A DNA stretch of 64,000 nucleotides from Armigeres subalbatus (taxonomy: Eukaryota > Arthropoda > Insecta > Diptera > Culicidae): NCBI RefSeq assembly GCF_024139115.2, contig NC_085140.1:103490988-103554987 (forward strand), given 5' to 3'. The notes beneath the pieces were generated by a model, which had not been told where the DNA came from, did no database searches, and saw only the letters and a list, made by a program, of their open reading frames with translations. Below, piece after piece: positions 9,747 to 20,780 of the stretch; within the stretch, counting starts at the first letter, position 1, and every line of letters begins with the position of its first letter. Made by a program: the position numbers and the translations under genes.

Positions 9747-10880
9747 TAGTTGACGCGGGTAATGCGTTGCACTCTTGGCGACTCATGCCGAGATGTTGAT
9801 GGTTGGTCGGGCGTACCAACGTTCAGCTGATCAGTTGGGTCGGTGAGTGACTGATCTGTCTTTCACCGGCATTCTCGGATTCATCCTTGCTCCACTCAGG
9901 CGTCGTGAGATATCATAGAGGATGCGAATATCGCCAGTTCTCCCCTGCGTCGGTCAGGGAGTCCACTCACGCTCGCTTGTCCCGCCTGCAGCAGTATTTA
10001 ACTTCTTTTACGAGACCCCTTAGCCGTGCGGTAAGACGCGCGGCTACAAAGCAAGACCATGCTGAGGGTGGCTGGGTTCGATTCCCGATGCCAGTCTAGG
10101 CAATTTTCGGATTGGAAATTGTCTCGACTTCCCTGGGCATAAAAGTATCATCGTGTTAGCCTCATGATATACGAATGCAAAAATGGTAACTTGGCTTAGA
10201 AACCTCGCAGTTAATAACTGCGGAAGTGCTTAATGAACACTAAGCTGCGAGGCGGCTCTGTCCCAGTGTGGGGAAGTAATGCCAATAAGAAGAAGAAGAC
10301 GAGACTCGTACTTGGCTACTCTGGTTCTTGCCCGCTCTTTCGCAGCCTTTGCTTCTCTACGCTCCTCGATTTTCCGCCAGGTTGCATCTGTAATCCACTC
10401 CTTCCGCTGAATGCGCAGCTTACCCAAGTTGGTCTCGCTTGTTTCGATAAAGGAATTCTTGATGGCCGACGACTGCTCTTCTATGCTGCCACCTTGCGGA
10501 ACATCTGCTGCCCAAGTTCCAGTTCTTCAATAAACGATCTCTCCACAGTTGGATCTTCTAGTCGGCATGTGTTGAATCGCCGTCCGAGTATTTCCTCTCA
10601 CCGCTGAATCCGAGCAATGCGTAATCGGATCTCGCCAATTAGAAGGTGATGGTCAGGCGCGATGTCAGCCCTGCGTTTATTCCGGACATTAGAATGCTCT
10701 GTCTCCATTTTCGGCTGATACAGATGTGGTCGATTTGATTTTCAGTTTGTCCATCACGAGAGACCCACTGTGCACTGGTCGATGGGGAAAGTGCGATCAT
10801 CCAATCACCATGTCGTTATTGCCACAGAATTCTGTCAACAGCTCACCGTTTTCACTCATTTTACCGATTTGGGTTTCCCG
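9747..10880 (-). pseudogene. RTE/CR1-like LINE: endonuclease end and linker
   Basis: Minus strand from 10880 down: MSENGELLTEFCGNNDMVIG, then NQIDHICISRKW and an APDHHLL-like motif (conserved C-terminal motifs of an AP endonuclease), RRFNTCRLEDPTVE, RKEWITDATWRKIEERREAK (linker), VKYCCRRDKRA and RRLSGARM. Frames are broken in several places. A SINE (10017-10298) splits the linker. It continues past the I-clade insertion at 1247-1694, where the reverse transcriptase begins. The part upstream of the endonuclease motifs is missing or unrecognisable beyond 10880. Confidence 0.72.
10017..10298 (+). mobile_element. tRNA-derived SINE, copy 1
   Basis: A tRNA-related head has A box TTAGCCGTGCGGTAAG and B box GGTTCGATTCCC, followed by an unrelated conserved body ending CAGTGTGGGGAAGTAATGCC and an (AAG)n tail. 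Target duplication ACGAGAC at 10010-10016 and 10299-10305. It resembles the Feilai-type SINEs of Aedes, but the family name is from memory. It interrupts the RTE-like linker region. Confidence 0.85.
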
Positions 10881-12445
10881 GGTTCAAGTTTGCACTCAAT
10901 TTGGTTCGCTTTTTTTTCCACACAGCGCTCTGGATTTTTCAAGACCTTCACGTTTTCGTAATTCAGGTAACCACTATTAACAGTCCTTACAAATAACACA
11001 TTTGACCTCCCGATTATATCCAACAGCAGTGCACATAAAACATTTTCTTTTCTTCGCGGAGGCTTGAATCCAAAAACCTATCGGTGATTTATGACCAACT
11101 CTTGCAATTCTGAATGTTCACCGGCGAAACAAAATTTTAGGCTTTGAGCCTATGTATGAAATACTGAAGAGATTTTTTGGCGTCATGTTTCAAAACTAAG
11201 TTGTGTATGCCATCGCTATCATCGTGAGCACAGCAACTACTTTGTAGCATTATAGCCCATAATCCATAAAACAATTGGAAAAAGAAAAACAGCGACACCA
11301 TTTCCGACTGCTGTTCACTTTATTTAATCTGATTCCAACTGGAAAAACACAACCAATTGACAATTTCCGAGCTTTTCACTCTCAACTCGAGGACCAGCAC
11401 CAGTTATGGTTTCCATTATTGGCTTTCCAAGGTTCATTCTCCACTCGAGAAATTGCGAACCGAAAAGTATATGAAAACCATCCGAAACCGAAAAGGTACG
11501 TCTGATTCCTATTCAGTGGCATAAAGCAGAAAACAGCCTTTTTAGTGCTTTTCTCGGGTCGCCTGCTGGCGTGCACGGCTTCATCGCCGTCGAACGTCCC
11601 CCCCATCTTCGTACACATGTACACACGGAGGGTACGTGTTTGTTCTTTCCTGCCCTCCCACGGAAAAGAATCACGGGAGTCAGTCGGAAGCACGGCAGGG
11701 CAAGAGGAGAATCGTCCTTTTTGCCTTTCGCTGGCAGTACGACAGGATTGGCTGAAAGCCTGTGATTTCACTGAGAAAATGAATAAATGATAGAGGTTGA
11801 AACATGCCAGCTGACGGGGAAGGATAATTTCTGCCCTCAGCTATGTGAACTATCGATATTGCTGTGTGGCATAACACTTTATTTTAATAACACTTAATAT
11901 GTTAACAGTGAACCTGTTAGATAATTCAAAAGTGGGTGGACGTATGGTCTGCAGCAGTGTTGGTAGAATCATACTCAAACCTGAATCATCGAGGCTTCAT
12001 GCACGAGCTAACTCGCTTCGCTCACTCACCGAAAAATGATTTCGCTCTAAAAAACGCCAAAACACAACCGAGGCGCAATTTTTGTTTATATATGCATGCA
12101 TTAGACATTGTTTCAAGCAAAACAAAAAGTTAATGCAATGCATTCAAAAATGAATAACACGTAAAAATCATGCAATGATGCAAATCGCGATTCGAATCAT
12201 GAGTGATTCTCTGGGCCATGATTCTGATGGGAATTGACTCACGCATGATTTGAATCGCCGATGAGATTTGAGAATTTGATATTTTACCAAAACTGGTCTG
12301 CCGACCAGCCTCTTGATCCCAATGAACCACCATTTCAAAAAGAAATTAGAAATTATTATGTTTTCTACTCTAGTGCTTAACTCTCTTACTCTCTTTGCTT
12401 TTTACCTTACCATCTGCCAATTCGGTCCTAAAATGAAAAATCGAT
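10881..12445. other. No gene recognised
   Basis: AT-moderate sequence with short open frames on both strands that show no family motifs. A more GC-rich stretch near 11520-11720 contains overlapping frames on both strands and is probably noncoding. Confidence 0.5.
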
Positions 12446-12446
12446 T

Positions 12447-13020
12447 TTATCTCAGGGATCGGTTCGACCGCTCTGCTTTCTTGTATTCTTCTTGCCGCAA
12501 CGGCATTCGAATTGACCATACACGACGTTCGTACCCTTTACTGCCTGCTTCTAGCTCCCATGGTTTCGGTTGGCAGCCCTTTTGCTTGCAATTCGATACT
12601 AAACGGGACACACAAGCCATCGTTCGAATCAACACCGTCCACTTCGAGGTCCGCCAATAATCTATCAAAACCGCTGGCAGCTTCACTTCAGTAGATGCCT
12701 TTTCGACCAATCTTCCTCCCGGTCGTACAGGAACTGCGATCCGCGTAGCACCGAATTATTCTGGATTTCCTCCGCACTTCGTCAGTAGGTCTACAACGCC
12801 CAGCCTCGTCGGTACCCAACGCCAGTCCACTAGTATTGTAAAGCTGAGGATATCTTCATCGCGTAAATCAACAAACTGTTTGAAGCGACGATAATCGGAT
12901 CCAAGATATATTACCACCTCTGTAAAACTCCACTTTACGAATCGGTAGATCCGGCTAGACAGCTGCCAGAAGCTCCAGACGGGAATACGGTAGTTGTTTT
13001 AGTCGGACTACCTTCGCCCG
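12447..13020 (-). pseudogene. BEL/Pao pol remnant (RNase H to integrase linker)
   Basis: Minus-strand translation in broken frames shows SRLELLAAV, then YLGSDYRRFKQFVDLRDEDIL and WRWVPTRLGVVDLLTK, matching the RNase H end of BEL/Pao polyproteins (usual form DHRRYKQFVxxRVxEIL and WVPTKxNxAD). SKWTVLIRTMACVSRLV follows, a segment seen before the integrase. Frame breaks and stops make it a relic, and the reverse transcriptase core appears to be lost. It belongs with the gag pieces at 13036-14600 and 18150-19170. Confidence 0.7.
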
Positions 13021-13035
13021 GACCATCACTTATGT

Positions 13036-14087
13036 TCACCAGCTGTCCCGAATTTCCTCAAAATTCGAAGTGCCGAAAGATTTGCATGGTAACTTGGACG
13101 CCAGAATTTCCGCCAATGTGCTCGTCAACCGTGTCCACATTCTGAATGAAAGGTCATCCAATGTATCATCCAACTGGACTGTATCTTCGAACTTCAAAGC
13201 GGTCTCAAAACTGACGACTTCCGACCGATCGAATTCCATACTATGTTCAACTTTTGTTTGTATTTCGCAGCTTTATCTTCGCAAAAGTGTGCCACCGAGT
13301 CACTGCTTTGTTCGGCAACCTTTGAGCAGTTCCGAATTTAGGAAAATGTCATTCACCGATGTTGTTGACGACGAGGTTGTTTGGCGAAAAAAATCTTCAC
13401 TGCTACCCCAGCAGTATGAGTATAATGCATCAAGTACCGAACATTCTGTTTGGGTGACTCCAATATTGTTCGAGTGTTGAACAACCCAAACATTTCCTTC
13501 GATTCCTTTGCTGACATCAGCATCTCTACGCAACGGGAGTAACTCTCGAAGCGTTTAATATTCCCGTTCCACGTCACAGACGAGACGACTCTTCGTCCAG
13601 AAGCGCTCCGACTTCTGTTTCTCCACATCTTTAGGCCACTCAGCGATATCAATTCGCCGGAATTCATCGCAATTTCTGATCAGGTGATCCGTTTGCTCAC
13701 AGATCCACCGACTGACTGCATCGCATCAAGACTCTTCGCTTCGCATGTGCTCAAATTAATGCTCATACTCAACTCCTTTTTCGTGGTGTTCTCTCTCCCA
13801 GGACGCGCTCGCTCGATCACTGACAGCAGTGTGAGCTTCGTAAATTCGGATACATCCGAAACGATTTCGGTGGTGTAGTTCTCAGCGACTTGAACCGGAC
13901 CCAGCCCAGGTTTTAGCTCGGCGGCAGCTTGCAAACCAATTCTTGCACCACCATCGTATTGTTGAGGTGATCTCTGAGCTTCAAGATGATCGCAAAGTTG
14001 CTTTACCGTGACCCCGAAGTTATTGCAGATCTCCAGCCGATCGCCCCTCGTTGCAGAAGCCGCAGTATCATTAGCAACTCCTCCAAC
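13036..14087 (-). pseudogene. BEL/Pao gag, C-terminal part
   Basis: In broken minus-strand frames ICNNFGVTVKQLCDHLEA matches the gag segment that follows DUF1759 in BEL/Pao elements, and CDEFRRIDIAEWPKDVEKQK resembles the start of the gag cysteine region. Stops and frameshifts are frequent. A protease is not identified. The segment continues across the foldback insertion at 14098-14383. Confidence 0.6.
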
Positions 14088-14393
14088 CTACCGAATAGAT
14101 CGATTTTCGGAGTGGCTTTCAGTCGTGAATAATAGCGTTGGCAATTTTATTTCATCGCCGACGTTTCGATCCGGGGATGGGATCTTTTTCAGGGCTCGAT
14201 GGCAGTCAATTTGTTAATTACCGCTATATTCGTACGGAATTTTGCCATCGAGCCCTGAAGAAGATTCCATCCCCGAATAGAAGCGTCGGTGATGAAATAA
14301 AATTGCCAACGCTATTATTCACGATTAAAACCCACTCTGAAAATCGAACTACAAAAACAAAACAAGCAGTCGAAATTCATCCACTACCGAATA
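14088..14393. mobile_element. Foldback element in BEL/Pao gag
   Basis: Two arms of about 104 bases (14101-14204 and 14243-14346) are inverted copies of each other around a 38-base centre. CTACCGAATA at 14088-14097 and 14384-14393 is the target duplication; taking out the insert restores the gag frame on the minus strand. Each arm carries CTGAARA, a GATCC/GGATC-type stem and GAAACGTC, the arrangement seen at the 3' end of the Penelope-like element at 6385, so this may be a Penelope-like terminus in inverted form. Confidence 0.75.
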
Positions 14394-14600
14394 TATTCAG
14401 CAGATCAACAATAACATGCAGAACTAAATCCAGCAGACCTTGCCGACTTCTGACATCGAGTGCGTCATCTTGTAGGCAATCCTGCAGCCGCTTCAAGTTC
14501 TCCAAGTTCGTAAGCCCGCATGCCGTTGATAAACAGCAGCCAGATTTCCGGCTCTCCACGATATCTCGAAAAATGCAGGTATAGGGGAGAGTGTTCCCAA
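14394..14600 (-). pseudogene. BEL/Pao gag DUF1759 segment
   Basis: Minus-strand LTNLENLKRLQDCLQDDALDV, then a segment ending VIVDLLNIFG, matches the DUF1759 gag domain of BEL/Pao elements (usual form NLxRLQxxLxGxAxxxVxSRLLLP and VIxTLxxxFGRPE). It runs straight into the foldback insertion at its C-terminal side. The N-terminal gag part is at 18150-19170 beyond the minisatellite. Confidence 0.7.
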
Positions 14601-14951
14601 ACCGATCCCCGGTCCTAAACCGACCCCCCGGCCTATCTCACAGATGGCGTTGTCGGCGATTATGCCTGTATTGTCAGTAGAATATTGCCACAGCACTACT
14701 AATTTGAACGTAGGCACGCATATTCCAAGGTTGTGTTTTTCGGAGGTTTCGAGTCATATTGTGTTTTGACTACGCCATATTGTGTTCGAATTGATTTTTA
14801 GCTGCAGGAGATATCGGTCAAATATTTTTAGCGTGGTACTTCTGAATCTGTAAATTTTACCCTTATTGAAGTTAGTAAATCGAAAATTTGTACATTCTCT
14901 ATGGAAATCAGATGATTTGGATAAGACAACCGTGATACGATTGTGAGAATC

Positions 14952-17409
14952 ACTTAGAACAGCGGTTCTCAACCTGGGGTACATGTACCCCTGAGGGTAC
15001 CTTCGCTGGGCCCAGGGGGTACCTCGGACAAAAGTGAATAAGGCGGATTTTAATCAGTTTGAATCAAAACTTGACTCACCGACAATCTGGAGTTCGGATA
15101 GAAAAATTAATCAAAAAGGTCTCCTATACCCTCATTTGACCCATTGTCACCCCCGACGACGGAATGTATGTTTTTTTTACATCGAAATTTTGTTTTGTAC
15201 ATAATATGCATGGCGATCAATAACTCAAAGACTATTGAATCTACCCTCCACAACCAACACAGTGGATGAAGGACTGAAGGACAAAAAATCAAAAGGACAA
15301 AACGACCAATGAACAAATTTTAAAAATCTTCTATACAATCTACCTGATTGAAACAAAATGTTGAATGATATGTTTAGAATATGCCTCTGAACTATTTGAG
15401 AGACAAGAAGGCTTTTTTTTCGAAAAGATCAATTGAATCGTTGCAAGAAAATTTGAAGCATCCTTCTTCGCTTCTCGAAACCTTTTTTCAAGAGGCTGGG
15501 AAACCTACTTTCAATATGCTCGGAAATATTTTTTCAAGAAGCCCGAAGCCTCCTTTCAAGAAGCCGGGATGCCTCTTTTCAAGAGGCCGGTAAGCCTCTT
15601 TTCAAGAGGCCGAGAAGCCTCTTTTCAAGAGGCCGAGAAACCTCCGCTTAAGAGGCCAGGAAGCCTCTTTTCAAGAGGCCGGGAAGCATCCTTTCAAGAG
15701 GCCGGGAAGCCTCCTTCCTTTCAAGAGGGAAGCCTCCTTTCAAGAGGCCGAGAAGCTTTCTTTCAAGAAGACGGGAAGCCTCCCTTCAAGAGGCCGGGAA
15801 GCTTCCTTTCAAGAGGCTGGGAAGCCTCCTTTAAAGAGGCCGGGAAGCCTCCTTTCAAGAGGCCGGGAAGCCTCCTTTCAAGAGACCGGGAAGCCTCTTT
15901 TGAAGAGGCCGGGAAACCTCCTTTGAAAAGGTCGGGAAGCCTCCTTTCAAGAGGCCGGGAAGCCTCCTTTCAAGAGGCCGGGAAGCCTCCTTTCAAGAGG
16001 CCGGGAAGCCTCCTTTCAAGAGGCCGAGAAACCTCCTTTCAAGAAGGCGGGAAGCCTCCTTTCAAGAGGCCGAGAAGCCTCCTTTGAAGAGGCCGGGAAG
16101 CCTCCTTTCAAGAGGCCGGGAAGCCTCCTTTCAAGAGGCCAGGATGCCTCCTTTCAAGAGGCCGGGAAGCCTCCTTTCAAGAGGCCGGAAAGCCTCCTTT
16201 GAAGATGCCGGGAAGCCTTCTTTCAAGAGGCCGGGAAGCCTCCTTTCAAGAGGCCCGGAAGCCTCCTTTCAAGAGGCCCGGAAGCCTCCTTTCAAGAGGC
16301 CCGGAAGCCTCCTTTCAAGAGGCCCGGAAGCCTCCTTTCAAGAGGCCCGGAAGCCTCCTTTCAAGAGGCTGGGAAGTCTCCTTTCAAGAGACCGGGAAGC
16401 CTCCTTTGAAGAGGCCGGGAAACCTCCTTTGAAAAGGTCGGGAAGCCTCCTTTCGAGAGGCCGGGAAGCTTCATTTCAAAAGGCCGGGAAGCCTCCTTTC
16501 AAGAGGCCGGGAAGCCTCCTTTCAAGAAGCCGGGAAGCCTCCTTTCAAGAGGCCAGGATGCCTCCTTTCAAGAGGCCGGGAAGCCTCCTTTGAAGAGGCC
16601 GGGAAACCTCCTTTGAAAAGGTCGGGAAGCCTCCTTTCAAGAGGCCGGGAAGCTTCATTTCAAGAGGCCGGGAAGCCTCCTTTCAAGAAGCCGGGAAGCC
16701 TCCTTTCAAGAGGCCAGGATGCCTCCTTTCAAGAGGCCGGGAAGCCTCCTTTGAAGATGCCGGGAAGCCTTCTTTTAAGAGGCCGGGAAGCCTCCTTTCA
16801 TGAGGCCCGGAAGCCTCCTTTCAAGAGGCCCGGAAGCCTCCTTTCAAGAGGCCCGGAAGCCTCCTTTCAAGAGGCCCGGAAGCCTCCTTTCAAGAGGCCC
16901 GGAAGCCTCCTTTCAAGAGGCCAGGAAGCCTCCTTTCAAGAGGCCGGGAAGTCTGCTTTCAAGAGGCCGGGAAGCTTCCTTTCAAGAGGCTGGGAAGCCC
17001 CCTTTCAAGAGGCCGGGAAGCCTCCTTTCAAGATGCCGGGAAGCCTCCCTTCAAGAGGCCGGGAAGCTTCCTTTCAAGAGGCTGGGAAGCCTTCTTTCAA
17101 GAGGCCGGGAAGCCTCCTTTCAAGAGGCTGGGAAGCCTCCTTTCAAGAGGCCGGGAAGCCTCCTTTCGAGAGGCCGGGAAGCCTCATTCCAAGAGGCCGG
17201 GAAACCTCCTTTCAAGAGACAGGGAAGCCTCCTTTTAAGAGGCCGGTAAGCCTTCTTTCAAGAGGCCGGGAAGCCTTATTTCAAGAGGCCGGGAAGCCTC
17301 CTTTCAAGAGGCCGGGAAGCCTCCTTTAAAGAGGCCGGGAAGCCTCCTTTAAAGAGGCCGGGAAACCTCCTTTGAAAAGGTCGGAAAGCCTCCTTTCGAG
17401 AGGCCGGGA
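14952..17409 (+). mobile_element. hAT-like terminus with internal minisatellite, right end missing
   Basis: CAGCGGTTCTCAACCTGGGG at 14960 followed by repeated GGGGTACC-type subterminal motifs is the same terminus as at 35711 and 41360, where the matching far end and 8-bp target duplication exist. Here the array ends at 17409 and I find no inverted terminus downstream, so the right part was deleted or rearranged. No transposase is present. It splits the BEL/Pao relic. Confidence 0.65.
15480..17409 (+). repeat. 23-bp minisatellite, variant A
   Basis: About 84 copies of a 23-bp unit, GCCTCCTTTCAAGAGGC plus CGGGAA. Edge units from 15480 are more diverged than the core. Rare variants recur at multiples of 23: GAAGATGCCG at 16201 and 16753 (552 bases, 24 units), GAAAAGGTCG at 15925, 16431 and 16615 (22 and 8 units), so blocks of units were duplicated. 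The unit has no stop in any plus-strand frame, giving false reading frames of up to 238 codons. Confidence 0.95.
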
Positions 17410-18149
17410 ACAAACAATTCAATTTTCAAAGACGCATTGAAGTTACATGGTGAAAAATATGCAACTTAATGATTTTGTTTCGTGTTTGCAACATGAAGTT
17501 CAGTATTCTTTGTTTGTTTGTTTTCAAATGTCAAACACGTACTGCATTGCAATTTTAATGAAACATTGATTACAATTCGAACGTTTTTGACATCTTGATG
17601 CAACTTTTTCGTGCTTTGATGTTTTTCCAATCCCCTTATGAAACTGAATAGAAACAAGGTGCTTTTAGGAAGATGTTGCGTGTGCTACTTGGGTAATTAC
17701 TTAGATTATCGTATTAACTTAGTATTTCAACTACTATGAATATGCAATCATGCAAACATAAAAATGACTTCAACGCCTTTAAAGCAACGAACCTTCTCCA
17801 ATTTAATGACCAAATAATTTCGAAATTTTCCCAGTCAATCAAAAAACGCCAGTAACCAGCCGATTTTGGAGGTCGAAAATTAAAAATGCAACACATAAGC
17901 GTCGCGAATACAAATTTACTGTCGACCAATCACTAGGGAGTAAGAATCGTTCGAAAATTGTATCTCAATTTGAAGCATTTACCGTTACTTTTTGAACGTG
18001 TTTCTCTACATAACACTACCACACAAAGCCAAACAGCAGATTGAATTTCATTGTTTGCATTCAAGTGGTATTGGTAGGACCTTCATTGAAATGATAATTT
18101 TGTATTTATTATCAATTGTTTCCAGAATTTGAAAAGTTATCGTCGATTA
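17410..18149. other. No gene recognised
   Basis: AT-rich sequence after the minisatellite. Short frames have no family motifs. It could hold the deleted remainder of the hAT-like element or more BEL/Pao sequence, but nothing shows this. Confidence 0.5.
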
Positions 18150-19170
18150 CAACTCACCTACTTTTCATTATCGTGCAACAATGATACAGCGCAACTCTAC
18201 TGACACCTGCCCCGCATCCAGCCTGTCTGTTCCTTTTAAATACGCTTTCCAAAAATCTATGGTCCAAGGCTCTGCCCGATCGCCCTGTTGGTGTAGCCCT
18301 CCAACTACTTCTCCCCTTTCCGCTTGGGCTGTTCTTCCTTTGTCTCGCCAGCAGCACAGTTTTGCTCCTTCAGAATGCTAATACTTCTCTCGAACTGGCT
18401 CCGAATTGCCTCTCGATTGTGGACAAACTCCATCTCAGCGGCTAGTTTTAGCATCCAGCATCGTCCACTTGTGCTCTAACTGCAGCTTTTCCATCTCATG
18501 CTGAGCCAAGAGCTCCAGTACCTGCTTCTCTTGTTCTTGTCTTGTCTGATTTCTCGCTTAACTTTTCAAAAGGACCTAAGTAACATTTTTTTCATGAATT
18601 AATTTGAGTACATACTGCAATCAAAAGGTTTCATGTTGTTCTGTTGATAGCGCATTCAAATTAATTCATGAAAAAAATGTTACTTACACATTTAATTTTT
18701 TTACCGAGATCTCAGCAAAATGTTAAACTTTTACCGAGTTTCGCACAGCCGTGCCCCAGCAAACATGTTTTTTGCCGAGATTTCTGCCAAACTTGCTGAA
18801 AATCAACAAATAATTTGCCGAAAATCAGCTAACAAACGTCATTTTTGCCGGGATATCAGTTTTTATTTTGCTGGGCAGACGGCTGTGCGGATTTTTGCCG
18901 AGGTGCAGAATTAAAAGCTGAGTGTGTAGGTCCTTTTGAAAAGCTAAGCGAGATTTCTTCTTCCATGCTCTCTGCCTAGCGAATATCTTCTTCCTTTGAG
19001 AGTTGTTCCCCTTTCAACTGCTTCTCATTCAGATCTGTGTCGGTACCACCTTCCTGATCGGATCCTCTATCGTCCATTTGGCCTGCCTTCTTGCCACCTC
19101 GCACCTTACTTCTCATGTACGGAACCTTCTGCTAATGAGCACTAGCAGACACAAACACTTGACAGCGACA
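18150..19170 (-). pseudogene. BEL/Pao gag N-terminal coiled coil, split by a MITE
   Basis: The minus strand encodes a lysine/glutamate-rich start (GGKKAGQMDDRGSDQEGG, LNEKQLKGEQLSKEEDIR) and, beyond a MITE at 18552-18953, QEQEKQVLELLAQHEMEKL and LEHKWTMLDAK, a helical, coiled-coil segment like the N-terminus of BEL/Pao gag. Frames are broken. Position and strand fit the gag and pol relics at 12447-14600. Confidence 0.5.
18552..18953. mobile_element. MITE with TCTCGCTTAAC termini, with a nested foldback
   Basis: Termini TCTCGCTTAACTTTTCAAAA and its complement (18930-18953). Next inside lies a second inverted pair with AAGTAACAT and CATGAATTAATTTG (18577-18686). The right half contains another inverted pair, GCACAGCCGTGCCCCAGCAAA against TTTGCTGGGCAGACGGCTGTGC (about 18745-18895), an apparent nested element. 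A sister copy with other insertions spans 52377-59035. Confidence 0.75.
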
Positions 19171-19310
19171 ATTGGCTTTCAAAACTTCTTGTTTTGTGCC
19201 TGCGCAAAAGTATTAAGCCCCTTGCTTACACTTCCCTCATTAGAACCAATCCTTATTAATCGCCATCGACTCCGGTAGAGCATCATTAAGAAGATAAGAA
19301 GATACAAACC

Positions 19311-19539
19311 CTTAAGGACAAGCATCACAGAATCCAAAACAAAATTCACTCGCGTTTTCAAGGACACACCACTCAATATGAAAGCATCGCACAACTGTCA
19401 TTTTCATTATTCCACGCATGCTGCGCCGCAGCAAAGGCTGAAATATTAAAAACATAAAAGTTGTCTACTGCCTCCGTATTGAGTGGTGTGCCCTTGAAAA
19501 CGAATTTAGTTTTGGATTCTGTGATACTTGTCCTTAATA
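19311..19539. repeat. Inverted repeat with arms of about 65 bp
   Basis: 19311-19379 and 19477-19537 are reverse complements (about 85% by eye) around a loop of about 97 bases; shared motifs are TTAAGGACAAG and ACACCACTCAAT with their complements. It may be a foldback element or inverted pieces of a retrotransposon leader. Confidence 0.65.
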
Positions 19540-19639
19540 TTTCCACATTCTCCAGTGGCCCTCCATGTTATTCAAATGCTTTAGATTCCATTAGTCAACA
19601 TTGTTTCACTCCTTCCAACCATTTTCAGTGTACTCAAAA

Positions 19640-19990
19640 GATTTTCCATCGCTGAATTTCAGTAATGTATTCAGATTTTTTGTAACATGTCCAATTTTTG
19701 AGAAAAACGGGTTTTATTTTACAAAACTACGAATTTTCATTGAATTTTGGTTTCTCTGTTCTGTAAAGCTGGTTTTTTGCTTCCAACTTTGAGAATGAGG
19801 TTTGAATTACATAGAATGAATCTTTCATGATTCACGTTGTTGAATTTTATTTGAAACGTTCATTTGTTGTGAAAACGGAATTAATTTCACAAAAGAATGA
19901 ATTTTCATAGAAATTTGGTATCTCTGCTCTGCATGCTGAATTTTGGCTTCTCACTTTTAAAATAACATTTGAACTTTGTAGAATAGACCG
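19640..19990 (-). repeat. Degenerate repeat of about 150 bp, two units
   Basis: Two units share GAATTTTCATnGAAnTTTGGTnTCTCTG and a following TTTTGGCTTCTCACTTT-like block. The same family occurs in opposite orientation at 25690-26170. Confidence 0.5.
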
Positions 19991-20780
19991 GCGTTGGCCG
20001 AATTTTGGTCGGCGGCGGCGGTGTTTTTGTCGTCACGCCGAAAGCCATTTCAGCCGGCAGCGGCGTGAATCGGCGTGGCGATTTTTTTAATACGTTTCTT
20101 CTAAATTTATTTTTTTTGCTTTTTTCTCGGAATATTTTCAAGACATTACCGGAAGAATCTTGAAAAATCTGATGAACTCCTTCCAAAAAATTCTTGAAGT
20201 TTTTCCAAAATATTCATTTGGAAATAAATTTCGGGTTGTTTACGGAAACTACTTTGAAGTTTCGAGAATTTTTCGGAATTACCAACAGAAGCTCTTTGAT
20301 AATCCAAAAGAAAATTGTTTTGAATTTCAGCAGGAGATTTTTTGGAATTTACATAAGAAATTGTCCCAAATTAGTACAGGAAAATGTTCGGAATATTCGC
20401 GGAAAGTTCCTGTTGAGTTTCTGAATATTTTTCGAAATTTACTCAGAAAATTCTTCATAATTATAGAAGAGTGCGGCTAGTAGAATGAGTGTTTTAACGT
20501 TAGCTTTCTCAGTCTAGAAAAAATAAGACGTATAGTTTGGCATGGCCATCGTTAATACCGAAAATTCTTCAGAATATCCGCGGGAGACTCTTTGGAGTTT
20601 TCATAGGAAATTCTCTGAAATTTTCACGATAAATTCTCCGGAATTTGAATGGAATTCTTTAGAATTTCCACGCAAAGTTGTTCAAAATGTAAATTTCAAT
20701 AATAAAATCTTTGGATTTCAACGGAAAATTGCTCGGAGTTTTTAAGGAATTTCGTTGGATTCCCAAGGAAAATACATTGT
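19990..20780. repeat. GC-rich GGCGGC block followed by AT-rich GGAATTT repeats
   Basis: 19995-20080 is rich in CGGCGG and GGCGTGGCG; after it come many short variants of AGAAATTnTTCGGAATTT. The same pairing, reversed in order, is seen at 56500-58265, so the two sequence types belong to one repeat family. Confidence 0.5.

Noticed and set aside
11382..11790. Overlapping frames on both strands at 11.4-11.8 kb as a coding exon
   Set aside because: Both strands are open to a similar extent and no conserved motif is visible.
19311..19539. Calling the hairpin a microRNA gene
   Set aside because: Arms and loop are too long for a usual precursor and nothing shows processing; kept only as an inverted repeat.
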